Positions 1-7,184 of a stretch of DNA of 43,341 bases are shown one piece after another. How positions within the stretch are numbered: the first letter of the stretch is position 1; every line of letters begins with the position of its first letter. The translations under genes were made by a program, and so were the position numbers. The notes beneath the pieces were generated by a model that had not been told where the DNA came from, searched no databases, and saw only the letters and a program-made list of their open reading frames with translations. This stretch comes from JAHFIW01 sp035495855 (GTDB taxonomy: Bacteria; Patescibacteriota; Patescibacteriia; SG8-24). The stretch spans positions 1 to 43,341 of the forward strand of contig DATJFD010000042.1 of NCBI GenBank assembly GCA_035495855.1, in the 5' to 3' direction.

Positions 1-1367
1 TCGAACGGCTCGTCGCTCGCGAGCACGAGGTAGTTCCAGGTGTCCGCGACCGGAACGTAGACCACGTGGCCGAAGACCGATGCCGCGGTGTTGACGAGCC
101 CGCGCAGCAGGCGCGAATCGTCGCTGGGAGCGTTGACGTTCATGGCGAGCACGCCGCCGGGCACGAGATGCTCTTTGGCGAGCGCGTAGAACTCCTTCGT
201 GGCGAGATGCGGAGGGATGTACAGCTGCGTGCTGTAGGCGTCGACGAGGATGGAGTCGTAGGTGCCGGCGCCGTTCTTGAGGAACACGCGGCCGTCGGCG
301 TTGACCACCTTCACGCCCGTCGAATCCAGGTCGAACCAGCGCTTCGCCGCGTCGATGACGGCCGGGTCCAGCTCCACGCCGGTCAGGTCGACGGTCTCCC
401 CCGGCGGCAGGAAGGACGAATAGCGGACGGCCGCCGTGCCGCCGGCCAGTCCCACGATGAGCGCCTTGTGCCGCACGCCGTCGGGCCGCGGCCGCAGGAA
501 CGGCACGATGCCGAGGTAGTCAAAATAAAAACCGGTCCGTCCCCGGTCCGGCACATAGACCGACTGGATGCCGGTCCCTTCGTTGAAGATAAGGTAACGC
601 TTCCCCTCTTCCGCGTTCGCGACGCGGATGAGCTGGTAAGGCGATTCGCGCTCGAGCACGACGTCGCGCGGCGCATGCGCGGGCAGCGCCGGCGGAACGA
701 CGGCCAGCATGAAGAGCAGCGCCAGCGAGGTCTTGCGCCAGCCGGAGGCGAGCGCGACCCCGAGGAGCATGAACATCCCCGCGATGACGTACACCGTGCC
801 GCGGCTGCCGATGGTCGGGACGAGGATGAGCGTCGGCGCGACAGTGCCGATGACGCTGCCGATGGTGGAAACGGCGAAATAGCGGCCGGACATCGCCCCG
901 ACGTCGCCGAGGGCCGACCAGGCCTTCAGCAGGATCGGTCCCGCGAGCGCCATGAGGAACACCGGCGCGGCGAACACGATCATGGTCACGAGGAGCGAGC
1001 CGAGGAACAGCGCGATGGAGGCGCTCGAGAGCCGAATGAGCAGGCCGGAGATGGCCGACGAGAACGACGGGATGATGAGCGTGCCGAACATCAGGCAAAG
1101 CGCGGCGCCGAAGCAGAGGAAGCCCACGACGTCGAGCCCCGCGTCCTTCGCTGCCAGGCGTCCGCCGAGGAAGTAGCCGACCGAAAGCGCCACGAGCACC
1201 GTGACGATGAGGCTGGTCCACACGAACATCGACGCGCCGAAGTACGGCGCGAGCAGGCGCGACGCCGTGATCTCGATGGCCATCACGCCGATGCCGATGA
1301 CGAACGTCGCGGCCGCGATGACGGGCTCGCGGGGTTTCGCGGGCTTGCGGGAAAGGAGGTCCCACAT
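1..1367 (-). CDS. Membrane-anchored spermidine-synthase-like protein (3' end cut by window)
   Basis: The reading frame opens at the ATG at 1367 and stays open for 455 codons to the window edge, so the C-terminus is missing. The first ~200 residues are a series of hydrophobic segments (roughly seven or eight membrane spans). After them comes a Rossmann-type SAM-binding fold with LIVGLAGGTAAVRY, then VELDPAVIDAAKRWF and VVNADGRVFLKN. This is the architecture of the spermine/spermidine synthase superfamily proteins fused to a transporter-like membrane domain. The usual aminopropyltransferase acidic loop is replaced by ILVDAYST, so true polyamine synthesis is doubtful and the substrate is unknown. 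The start lies one base after the stop of the DoxX gene (TGATATG), so the two are probably co-translated. It is the last visible gene of an operon that begins at 4802. Confidence 0.85.
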   Translation of the reverse strand, partial: MWDLLSRKPAKPREPVIAAATFVIGIGVMAIEITASRLLAPYFGASMFVWTSLIVTVLVALSVGYFLGGRLAAKDAGLDVVGFLCFGAALCLMFGTLIIPSFSSAISGLLIRLSSASIALFLGSLLVTMIVFAAPVFLMALAGPILLKAWSALGDVGAMSGRYFAVSTIGSVIGTVAPTLILVPTIGSRGTVYVIAGMFMLLGVALASGWRKTSLALLFMLAVVPPALPAHAPRDVVLERESPYQLIRVANAEEGKRYLIFNEGTGIQSVYVPDRGRTGFYFDYLGIVPFLRPRPDGVRHKALIVGLAGGTAAVRYSSFLPPGETVDLTGVELDPAVIDAAKRWFDLDSTGVKVVNADGRVFLKNGAGTYDSILVDAYSTQLYIPPHLATKEFYALAKEHLVPGGVLAMNVNAPSDDSRLLRGLVNTAASVFGHVVYVPVADTWNYLVLASDEPF

Positions 1368-1368
1368 A

Positions 1369-1836
1369 TCATTGCCCGCTGCGCAGATAGAGCACGCCTC
1401 CGATGAACAGGAACAGCGCGTAGAGGGAGCAGGCGGCGGACACGATGTTCGCCGGCACCGGCTTCTTGGACCGCGCGTTGGCCTCGAGGAACAGCGCCAG
1501 GCAGATGCCGATGAGCGCGTTGTCGCGCACGGTTACCTCGTTCATGCCCATGGTGACGGCGATCGCGACCATGAACAGGCCGGCGAGGGCGCTGGCGGCT
1601 CGCAGGAAGCGCCCGGAGACGAACAAGATGCCGAGCGTGAACTCGAAGGCGCCGTTCAGCCACAGGAACATGTCCGGGCTCATCGGGATGATCTGCCAGA
1701 GCCACGCGGGGATCCAGCCGTACCAGGCGTCGGGATGGACCCATTTGTCCACGCCGAACCACAAGAAGACCGACCCCACGGCGAAGCGGAGGACGATCAC
1801 GGCGAGTTCTTTCTGGTCGCGTTTGAAGACGTTCAT
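1369..1836 (-). CDS. DoxX-family membrane protein
   Basis: The product has 155 residues with four hydrophobic segments (about residues 10-27, 58-75, 80-95 and 130-150), the usual size and topology of DoxX/DoxD-like proteins. The N-terminal VLRFAVGSVFLWFGVDKW resembles the family start, in which a glycine/arginine-rich first helix is followed by an aromatic 'G.DK' turn. Family members are small inner-membrane proteins linked to quinone or sulfur redox chemistry or to oxidative stress, but the biochemical role of most is unproven. The ATG overlaps the stop of the upstream Lgt-like gene by four bases (ATGA), and its own stop is one base before the next ATG, so it sits in a tightly coupled operon. 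The specific function is inferred from family only. Confidence 0.8.
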   Translation of the reverse strand: MNVFKRDQKELAVIVLRFAVGSVFLWFGVDKWVHPDAWYGWIPAWLWQIIPMSPDMFLWLNGAFEFTLGILFVSGRFLRAASALAGLFMVAIAVTMGMNEVTVRDNALIGICLALFLEANARSKKPVPANIVSAACSLYALFLFIGGVLYLRSGQ

Positions 1837-2612
1837 GTTCGTGCGCGGCCGGCCTTGCGCATGCCCGCGAGCAGCCAGGCGCCGCCGGCGATGAGCAGGA
1901 GCGATCCGTATTGCGCCGGCGTCAGTCCGGCATAGCGGACATCGGAACCGGGCAGGTCGTAAGCGCGGTAGAAATCAAGGACGAACCGTACCGCTCCATA
2001 CGATACCATAAGCAGCGGAAGAAAGCGCCCGAAGGCCTCGCCGCGCGCGATGCGGCGACGGTTCAGGACATAGAAAACGGCGAAGATGGCGAAGCCGGTG
2101 AGCGACAGGAGCAGGCCGTGGTCGAGGCGCGCGCCGCCCGGATAGCGCACGGCCAGCAGCGAGTGCGACAGCGTGCCCGGATGGTCGTGGATGAGGAAAC
2201 AGCCGATGCGGCCGATGCCGTACCCGAGCGGGAACGCGTAGCAGGCGGCGTCGGCATAGGCGAGGAAGCGCAGCTTCCGTTTGCGCGCGTAGTACAGCGC
2301 GCCGACGGCCGCGCCGAAGAAGCCGCCGAAGCTCGACATGCCGCCCTCCCAGACCTTGAAGATCCGGAGCGGCGCCGCGAGATACGCGGCCGGCTCATAC
2401 ACGAAGACGTGGAACAGCCGGGCGAAGACGAGCGCCGAGATCATGATCCAGGTCGCGAGGTCAACGAACGCGTCCGGATCGAGGCCGCGCCGTTTCGCCT
2501 CGCGGCGGCCGACGAGCGTCGCGACGACGATGCCGGTCGCGACCATCAGGCCCCACACCTGGATGTGCACGGGGCCGAGCGGGATGAAGGTGTAACGGAA
2601 GTACGGGATCAC
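1833..2612 (-). CDS. Lgt-like prolipoprotein diacylglyceryl transferase family protein (divergent)
   Basis: The product has 259 residues with about seven membrane segments, typical for Lgt. Recognisable landmarks are WEGGMSSFGGFFG (88-100), GRIGCF (134-139) and VRFVLDFYRAYD near the C-terminus. Canonical Lgt moves a diacylglyceryl group from phosphatidylglycerol to the lipobox cysteine. Here two positions that matter in E. coli Lgt differ: the histidine of the H-G-G motif aligns with Phe95, and the asparagine of G-R-I-G-N-F aligns with Cys138. It is therefore either a variant Lgt or a paralogue with another lipid or acceptor. The gene overlaps its neighbours by four bases on both sides (UbiB-like upstream, DoxX downstream), which implies a joint function with them. 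Family assignment is sure; the exact reaction is not. Confidence 0.82.
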   Translation of the reverse strand: MIPYFRYTFIPLGPVHIQVWGLMVATGIVVATLVGRREAKRRGLDPDAFVDLATWIMISALVFARLFHVFVYEPAAYLAAPLRIFKVWEGGMSSFGGFFGAAVGALYYARKRKLRFLAYADAACYAFPLGYGIGRIGCFLIHDHPGTLSHSLLAVRYPGGARLDHGLLLSLTGFAIFAVFYVLNRRRIARGEAFGRFLPLLMVSYGAVRFVLDFYRAYDLPGSDVRYAGLTPAQYGSLLLIAGGAWLLAGMRKAGRART

Positions 2613-4339
2613 GGCTTTGGACGCTTAGCGATGAGCACGAACAGCCAGACGGCGAGAACCGCGGAGACGGCGAAGCCGGCGGCGCCGAGCGACGGGCGCA
2701 GGAAGGCCGTGCTTTCGTCGAGGCGCAGCACGATGGCCGAGGCGGCCAGGACGACGATGACGAGGAGCGACAGCACGCGCACGTCGTTCTGCCGGTCGAA
2801 CTCGGCCTTGAGGTCGTGAAGCTCCTGAAGGTCGATCTTCACGCCGAGCGTGCCGCGTTCGAGGCGTTCGAACAGCGCGCGGGTGCGGTCGGGCAGGTGC
2901 TTGAGGAAATAGAGCGAATCGAAGGCGTCGCCCTGCGCGACTGCGGTGAGGCGCTTCGGCGACAGCTCCATGGCGAGCACTTTGCCCACGAACGGCCTGA
3001 AGGCCTCGTCGAGGTCGATGCCGGGGTAGAGCGCGAGCCCCATGGTCTCGAGCGCGAGGAACGCCTTGCCGAGGAGCACCAGGTCCGTGGGAAAGTACAT
3101 GCCGCTCCGCGCGCCGGCGAGCACGACGTCGTAGAACGCGATGGCGATGCCCTTGGCGCGCGTCGGCTTGTAGAGCACGCCCGTGACGATGTTCTTCGTG
3201 TCGCGGACGAAGGCCTCGGGATCGGCGTCCGGCCCCGGCTCCGCGAGGTCGAGCACGTGGCGCAAGTAGCCCTCGACGTCCTTGTTGATGAAACAGGCGA
3301 AAAGGCCGAGCAGTTCATGGCGCGACCGCTCGGAGAGCGTGCCGACCATGCCGAAATCGTACATGCCGAGGCGCGGCGGCAGGCCGGGCTCGGCGGGCGG
3401 CAAGGCCGTGAGGTTGCCGGGGTGCGGATCGGCATGGAAGAACCCCTCGACGAAGAACTCGCGGAAGCCGGCGTTGAGGCCGATGAGCGCGAGCTTCTCG
3501 GGGTCGATGCGCTTCTTGCGCATGGCCTCGATGTCGTCGATCTTCACGCCTTCGACGAGGTCGGTGACGAGCAGCGCGGGCGTGACGAACTCCCAATGGA
3601 CCGCGGGCACGACCACCGTCGGCTCGTCCTTGAACATCTGGCGGAAACGGTCGATGTTCGCGCCTTCCGTCTCGAAGTCGATCTCCCGCATGGTCCAGTC
3701 CGCGAACTCTTTGACGAGGCGGCCTGGCCTGAAGGCCTTGCCCAGCGGGAACGACCGCTCAAGAAGCCCGGCGACGTAGGCCATGATGTGGATGTCGGTC
3801 TTGAGCACGCGGTCGACCTCGGGCCGCCTGACCTTCACGGCGACGCGGCGTCCGTTCTTCAGCCGGGCGCGATGGACCTGCGCGAGCGAGGCCGCGGCCA
3901 GCGGTTTCTCCTCGAAGGACGAGAAGACGTTCTCGAAAGGCTGCTTGAGCTCCCTTTCCACGATCTTCTCGGCCACGCCGGGCGCGAGCGGACGGACCGC
4001 ATCCTGGAGGAGGGAGAATTCCTTGGCGTAGTCCCCCGGCACGATGTCGGGACGGAGGCTCAGGATCTGGCCGAGCTTCACGAAGGCCGGCCCGAGGCGC
4101 TCGAAGGCGCGGCGCAGGCGGACCTGGGGCGGCGGGTCGACCTCGGCGCCGAGGAAGGCGCGCCGGCATTCCTTGGCCGTCCTGGATACCGCGCACTTCA
4201 CGCGGCTCTTCAGCGGCACGAGCAGGCGCACCTCGGCGTCTGCCAGCGCGAAGGACAGGCCCTCCTCGAACAGGACGGTCATGACCTGCCGGAACCTCCT
4301 GAGGTCGCCGATGGCCGCCTTCGGGTCCGGTAGTTCCAT
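2609..4339 (-). CDS. UbiB/ABC1/ADCK-family atypical kinase-like protein
   Basis: I start this 576-residue protein at the ATG at 4339, three bases after the stop region of the upstream gene. An earlier in-frame ATG at 4438 only adds a low-complexity arginine-rich shadow of that gene. The family signatures are all present: the KxGQ motif in VKLGQ (88-91), the alanine-rich loop AAASLAQVH (148-156), Lys169 in VAVKV, HADPHPGN (302-309) and the DFG metal-binding triad (328-330). Two membrane helices close the C-terminus (about 525-545 and 552-572). UbiB proteins are membrane ATPases that support ubiquinone or other isoprenoid-lipid metabolism. No quinone biosynthesis gene is visible here, so its lipid client is unknown. 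Its stop overlaps the Lgt-like start (ATGA). Confidence 0.93.
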   Translation of the reverse strand: MELPDPKAAIGDLRRFRQVMTVLFEEGLSFALADAEVRLLVPLKSRVKCAVSRTAKECRRAFLGAEVDPPPQVRLRRAFERLGPAFVKLGQILSLRPDIVPGDYAKEFSLLQDAVRPLAPGVAEKIVERELKQPFENVFSSFEEKPLAAASLAQVHRARLKNGRRVAVKVRRPEVDRVLKTDIHIMAYVAGLLERSFPLGKAFRPGRLVKEFADWTMREIDFETEGANIDRFRQMFKDEPTVVVPAVHWEFVTPALLVTDLVEGVKIDDIEAMRKKRIDPEKLALIGLNAGFREFFVEGFFHADPHPGNLTALPPAEPGLPPRLGMYDFGMVGTLSERSRHELLGLFACFINKDVEGYLRHVLDLAEPGPDADPEAFVRDTKNIVTGVLYKPTRAKGIAIAFYDVVLAGARSGMYFPTDLVLLGKAFLALETMGLALYPGIDLDEAFRPFVGKVLAMELSPKRLTAVAQGDAFDSLYFLKHLPDRTRALFERLERGTLGVKIDLQELHDLKAEFDRQNDVRVLSLLVIVVLAASAIVLRLDESTAFLRPSLGAAGFAVSAVLAVWLFVLIAKRPKP

Positions 4340-4343
4340 AGGG

Positions 4344-4802
4344 TCAGATGGCGCCGACGCGCGTGAGCGCCTTCTCGAAGGCCTTGAGCGCGCTGCGGGC
4401 GACGCTGGGGTCGAGATGGTAGCTCGCCTCGTGCGCAAGCTGGTTGCGGACCTTATGTGCCCACCAGACGTCGCGCAGCTCCGGATACTTATATTGCGCG
4501 AACTTCAGGCGCTCGCCGAGGGTCGTGCCCGGCATGGCCAGCGCCTTCAACGCGTAGTCGAGCAGCTTGTCGGCCTCGAGCACCGCGACCTTGCGGCTCA
4601 TCTCGCCCGGCGCGGACAGCATCTGTTCGATCTCGCGCCAGCGCCTCCGCATCGTCTCGCGGTCCCGGACCTCGAACGCCCGCGACGCGAAAAAGCCGCG
4701 GACGCGGCTCACGAGCAGCGCGACGATGGCGATGCCGACGCCGGCGAACGCGAGGACGGCGATGACCTTCCCGGCGGTGCCGACGTCGATGGTCAGGGTC
4801 AT
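4344..4802 (-). CDS. Membrane-anchored HEPN-like conserved protein
   Basis: The 152-residue product has one N-terminal membrane helix (residues 12-32) followed by a basic juxtamembrane stretch and a helical cytoplasmic domain. That domain ends in KVRNQLAHEA with an R-x4-H arrangement (Arg119, His124). This is the hallmark of HEPN-type helical domains, several of which are ribonucleases or nucleotide-binding partners. The spacing fits, but the fold is inferred from the motif and helix pattern only, and nuclease activity is not established. It is the first gene of the operon running to UbiB, Lgt-like, DoxX and the SpeE-like protein, and it is separated from the previous gene by a heptamer-repeat hairpin at 4809-4890. 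No antitoxin-like MNT partner is adjacent, so a classical HEPN/MNT toxin pair is unlikely. Confidence 0.8.
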   Translation of the reverse strand: MTLTIDVGTAGKVIAVLAFAGVGIAIVALLVSRVRGFFASRAFEVRDRETMRRRWREIEQMLSAPGEMSRKVAVLEADKLLDYALKALAMPGTTLGERLKFAQYKYPELRDVWWAHKVRNQLAHEASYHLDPSVARSALKAFEKALTRVGAI

Positions 4803-4808
4803 ATGATC

Positions 4809-4890
4809 CAGTACTCAGTAAACAGTACTCAGTACACAGTACACGGTGCGTGAAGCGATCTCTGTTTACCGGGTACTGTTTACTGTGTAC
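4809..4890. repeat. Heptamer-repeat hairpin A (unit CAGTACT / CAGTACA)
   Basis: The left arm is six in-phase 7-base units from 4809 to 4850 (CAGTACT, CAGTAAA, CAGTACT, CAGTACA, CAGTACA, CGGTGCG). The right arm (4863-4890) is TGTTTAC, CGGGTAC, TGTTTAC, TGTGTAC, which is the reverse complement of the left with few mismatches. The element fills the gap between the stop of the NMD3-like gene (4897-4899) and the next ATG (4802). It has no T-tract, so it is not a standard terminator. Confidence 0.9.
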
Positions 4891-4896
4891 TCCGCC

Positions 4897-5352
4897 TCAC
4901 TTCTTCCAGTGCACCCGCACCGGCATGTCGCCCGGGGACCAGGTGATGGTAAGCGTGCCGCCCTTGCGGCTGCGGTTGACGCGCTTGCCGATGGAGATGG
5001 CCAGCCGGTTCTCGGCCGTCTGGATGCGCAGACCCTTGGCGGTGTCCTCGATCTTCAGGACACGATCCCCGGGGTCTCGCGGGCCGACGGCGCCGGTGTG
5101 GCGGACCATGTTGAGGACCTCCTGCTTCTCGGCCGCGGTCAGCCCCTCGAGCACGACCTCGCCGGCCCAGCCCGGACCGTAGGAATGCTCCTTCTTCCCC
5201 GCGCCTGCGCCGACGGCGACGCCGTCGCGGCGGGCCTGCTCCTTGAACGAGCCGGTGATCTCCTTGCGCTGCTTGACGGACGGACCGGAGCCTCCCGTGT
5301 TCTTCGTCCTGTTGTTGATGATCCTCGCGGGTTTCTTCTTGGCCATACTCAT
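4897..5352 (-). CDS. Conserved hypothetical protein, weakly NMD3-like C-terminus
   Basis: This is a 151-residue basic soluble protein. The N-terminal half is lysine/glycine-rich and probably disordered (MAKKKPARIINNRTKN). The C-terminal half is a compact alpha/beta region with VVLEGL, DPGDRVLKIED, ENRLAISIGKRV and GGTLTITWSPGD ending in VRVHW. That pattern recalls small NMD3-like proteins annotated in CPR genomes, but the paired CxxC zinc motifs of true NMD3 are absent, so the link is weak. The start may be the ATG at 5352 or the one at 5346; neither has a Shine-Dalgarno sequence. It lies between two heptamer hairpins (A downstream, B upstream), after gatA. Function is unknown; a role in RNA or ribosome binding is only suggested by charge. 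Confidence 0.75.
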   Translation of the reverse strand: MSMAKKKPARIINNRTKNTGGSGPSVKQRKEITGSFKEQARRDGVAVGAGAGKKEHSYGPGWAGEVVLEGLTAAEKQEVLNMVRHTGAVGPRDPGDRVLKIEDTAKGLRIQTAENRLAISIGKRVNRSRKGGTLTITWSPGDMPVRVHWKK

Positions 5353-5356
5353 TGCG

Positions 5357-5424
5357 GAGAATTTAGGATTTAGAGTTGAGAATTGAGAGCGTGGCGCTCT
5401 AAATTCTCAATTCTCATTTCTCAT
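5357..5424. repeat. Heptamer-repeat hairpin B (unit GAGAATT)
   Basis: Left arm units are GAGAATT (5357-5363), TAGGATT, TAGAGTT, GAGAATT and GAGAGCG (to 5391). Right arm units are CTCTAAA (5397-5403), TTCTCAA, TTCTCAT, TTCTCAT (to 5424). The right arm runs into the 3' end of gatA, so the last gatA codons (GAG AAA TGA) are made of repeat sequence. The left arm ends five bases before the ATG at 5352. Element L at 37821 uses the same heptamer. Confidence 0.92.
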
Positions 5425-6889
5425 ATCTTGTCGCGGGGGGTTGCATCGTCGCGCGAAGCCCGGCGGCGGTTTCGTACGCTTTGGCGGCGGTAAGGATGGT
5501 CTTCTCGTCGAAATGCTTGCCGATGAGCTGCAGGCCGACCGGCAGGCCCTTTGCCAGGCCGCACGGCACGCTGATGGCGGGCAGGCCGGCGACGTTCACG
5601 GAGACGGTGTAGATATCGGCCAGGTACATCGACAGCGGATCGTCGGCCTTCTCGCCGATGTTCCAGGCCGTGACGGGCGAGGTCGGCGTGAGGATGCAGT
5701 CGACCTCCTGGAACGCCTGGTTGAAATCCTCGGCGATGAGGCGGCGGACCTTGAGCGCCTGCAGATAGTAGGCGTCGTAGTAGCCGGACGACAGGGCGTA
5801 GGTGCCGAGCATGATGCGCCGGCGCACTTCCTTCCCGAACCCTTCGCCGCGCGACTTCCGGTACGTGCCTTCGAGCGAGTCCCCCGTCTTGCGGACGCCG
5901 TAGCGGATGCCGTCGAAGCGCGCGAGGTTGGCGCTCACTTCGGAGGGCATGAGGACATAATAGACGGCGAGCGCGTGTTCGGCGTGCGGCAGCGACACTT
6001 CCTTGACCTCCGCGCCGAGCAGCTCGAGCATCGCGACCGCGCCGCGCACCGAGCTCTCGACCTCCGGGTCCATGCCCGAGACGAAATATTCCTTCGGCAG
6101 GCCGATGCGCACTCCCTTGAGCGACTCCGGCCACTTGTCGGGCAGCGCCCAGCCGGGCAGGAGCTCGACGCTCGTCGAGTCCATCGGGTCCCGGCCTTCG
6201 ATGGCGCCGAGCAGGACCGCGGCGTCCTCGACGGACCTCGCGACCGGGCCGATCTGGTCCAGGCTCGAGGCCATGGCCATGAGCCCGTAACGCGAGACGC
6301 GGCCGTAGGTCGGCTTGAGCCCGACCACGCCGCACATCGCCGCCGGCTGCCGGATGGAGCCGCCGGTGTCGGAGCCGAGCGCGATCGTCGCGGAACCTTC
6401 GGCGACCGCGACCGCGGAACCGCCGGAGGAGCCGCCGGGAATGCGGGCGAGGTCCCACGGGTTGCGCGTCGGGCCATGGACGGACGTCTCGGTCGAAGAA
6501 CCCATGGCGAACTCGTCGAGGTTGGTCTTGCCGAGCAGGATGGCGCCCGCGCCGCGCAGCTTGCGCACGACGGTGGCGTCGTACGGGGACTCGTAGTTCG
6601 CGATGATGGCGCTGGCCGCGGTCGTGCGCGAGCCGACCATGAGCATGTTGTCCTTCACCGCCACCGGGACGCCGTCGAGCGGCGACTTTGCCAGGGAATT
6701 CCTGCGGCGGGTATCGGCCTCGTCCGCGGCCTTGCGGGCCTCGGCCGCGAGCACCTGCACGTACGCGTGCGTGGTCCCCGCGTTCTTCTCGGCCACCGCC
6801 AAGCAGGCATCCACGACCTCGCGGGAGCTGAAATCCAGATGGTTGAGGCCGGCAACGACCTCCGTAAGCGTCGCTTTCGAAAGGTCCAT
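5414..6889 (-). CDS. gatA: Aspartyl/glutamyl-tRNA(Asn/Gln) amidotransferase subunit A
   Basis: This is a 491-residue amidase-signature enzyme, the glutaminase subunit of GatCAB. GatCAB converts Glu-tRNA(Gln) or Asp-tRNA(Asn) to the amide form in lineages lacking the direct synthetase. The Ser-cisSer-Lys triad is intact at Lys79 (VAVKDN), Ser154 (PGGSSGGSA) and Ser178 (SDTGGSIRQP), the numbering known from S. aureus GatA. The gene starts one base after the gatC stop (TGATATG). Its last codons, coding YEK and the stop, lie inside a heptamer-repeat arm (element B), so the exact C-terminus is set by the repeat. gatB is not in the window, which is common when the subunits are split between loci. 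Confidence 0.97.
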   Translation of the reverse strand: MDLSKATLTEVVAGLNHLDFSSREVVDACLAVAEKNAGTTHAYVQVLAAEARKAADEADTRRRNSLAKSPLDGVPVAVKDNMLMVGSRTTAASAIIANYESPYDATVVRKLRGAGAILLGKTNLDEFAMGSSTETSVHGPTRNPWDLARIPGGSSGGSAVAVAEGSATIALGSDTGGSIRQPAAMCGVVGLKPTYGRVSRYGLMAMASSLDQIGPVARSVEDAAVLLGAIEGRDPMDSTSVELLPGWALPDKWPESLKGVRIGLPKEYFVSGMDPEVESSVRGAVAMLELLGAEVKEVSLPHAEHALAVYYVLMPSEVSANLARFDGIRYGVRKTGDSLEGTYRKSRGEGFGKEVRRRIMLGTYALSSGYYDAYYLQALKVRRLIAEDFNQAFQEVDCILTPTSPVTAWNIGEKADDPLSMYLADIYTVSVNVAGLPAISVPCGLAKGLPVGLQLIGKHFDEKTILTAAKAYETAAGLRATMQPPATRYEK

Positions 6890-6890
6890 A

Positions 6891-7184
6891 TCAGGAAAAG
6901 ACGGCCTTCACCTTGAGGAGGTCGCCTTCGCGCTCGGGGAAACGGTCCAGCAGGGCCGCGCGCGTAGCCGCGTCGCAGGGAGCGGGCTCGTCGGCGCCGA
7001 AAACGTTCATGAGCGCGATGCTGTGGTTCATAGGTTCCACGCCGGCGGTATCCACCTTGGCGAGCGCGTCGACGTATTCGAGCACGGAGGAGAGCTGCTC
7101 GGCGAAACGGACGCGTTCCTCGTCGGTGAGCGAGAGGCGCGAAAGCGTGGCGATGTGGTCGACCTGTTCAGGCGTCAGCTTCAT
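6891..7184 (-). CDS. gatC: Aspartyl/glutamyl-tRNA(Asn/Gln) amidotransferase subunit C
   Basis: The 97-residue product is the small GatC belt subunit that holds GatA and GatB together. MKLTPEQVDHIATLSRLSLT is the typical N-terminus, followed by a central LEYVDALAKVDTAGVEPM and a C-terminal segment, RFPEREGDLLKVKAVF, matching the family's V-P-x-V/I-F ending. The chosen ATG at 7184 overlaps the ligA stop by four bases (ATGA). Longer upstream readings in this frame are only a shadow of ligA. It is co-translated with gatA, one base downstream. Confidence 0.96.
   Translation of the reverse strand: MKLTPEQVDHIATLSRLSLTDEERVRFAEQLSSVLEYVDALAKVDTAGVEPMNHSIALMNVFGADEPAPCDAATRAALLDRFPEREGDLLKVKAVFS

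Noticed and set aside
66..1406. A 446-codon plus-strand open frame at the left edge
   Set aside because: Low-complexity Arg/Glu/His-rich shadow of the SpeE-like gene, whose minus-strand frame has clear membrane helices and a SAM-binding motif.
4344..4802. A toxin-antitoxin HEPN/MNT pair
   Set aside because: Only the HEPN-like half is present; no MNT nucleotidyltransferase motif is found in adjacent genes.
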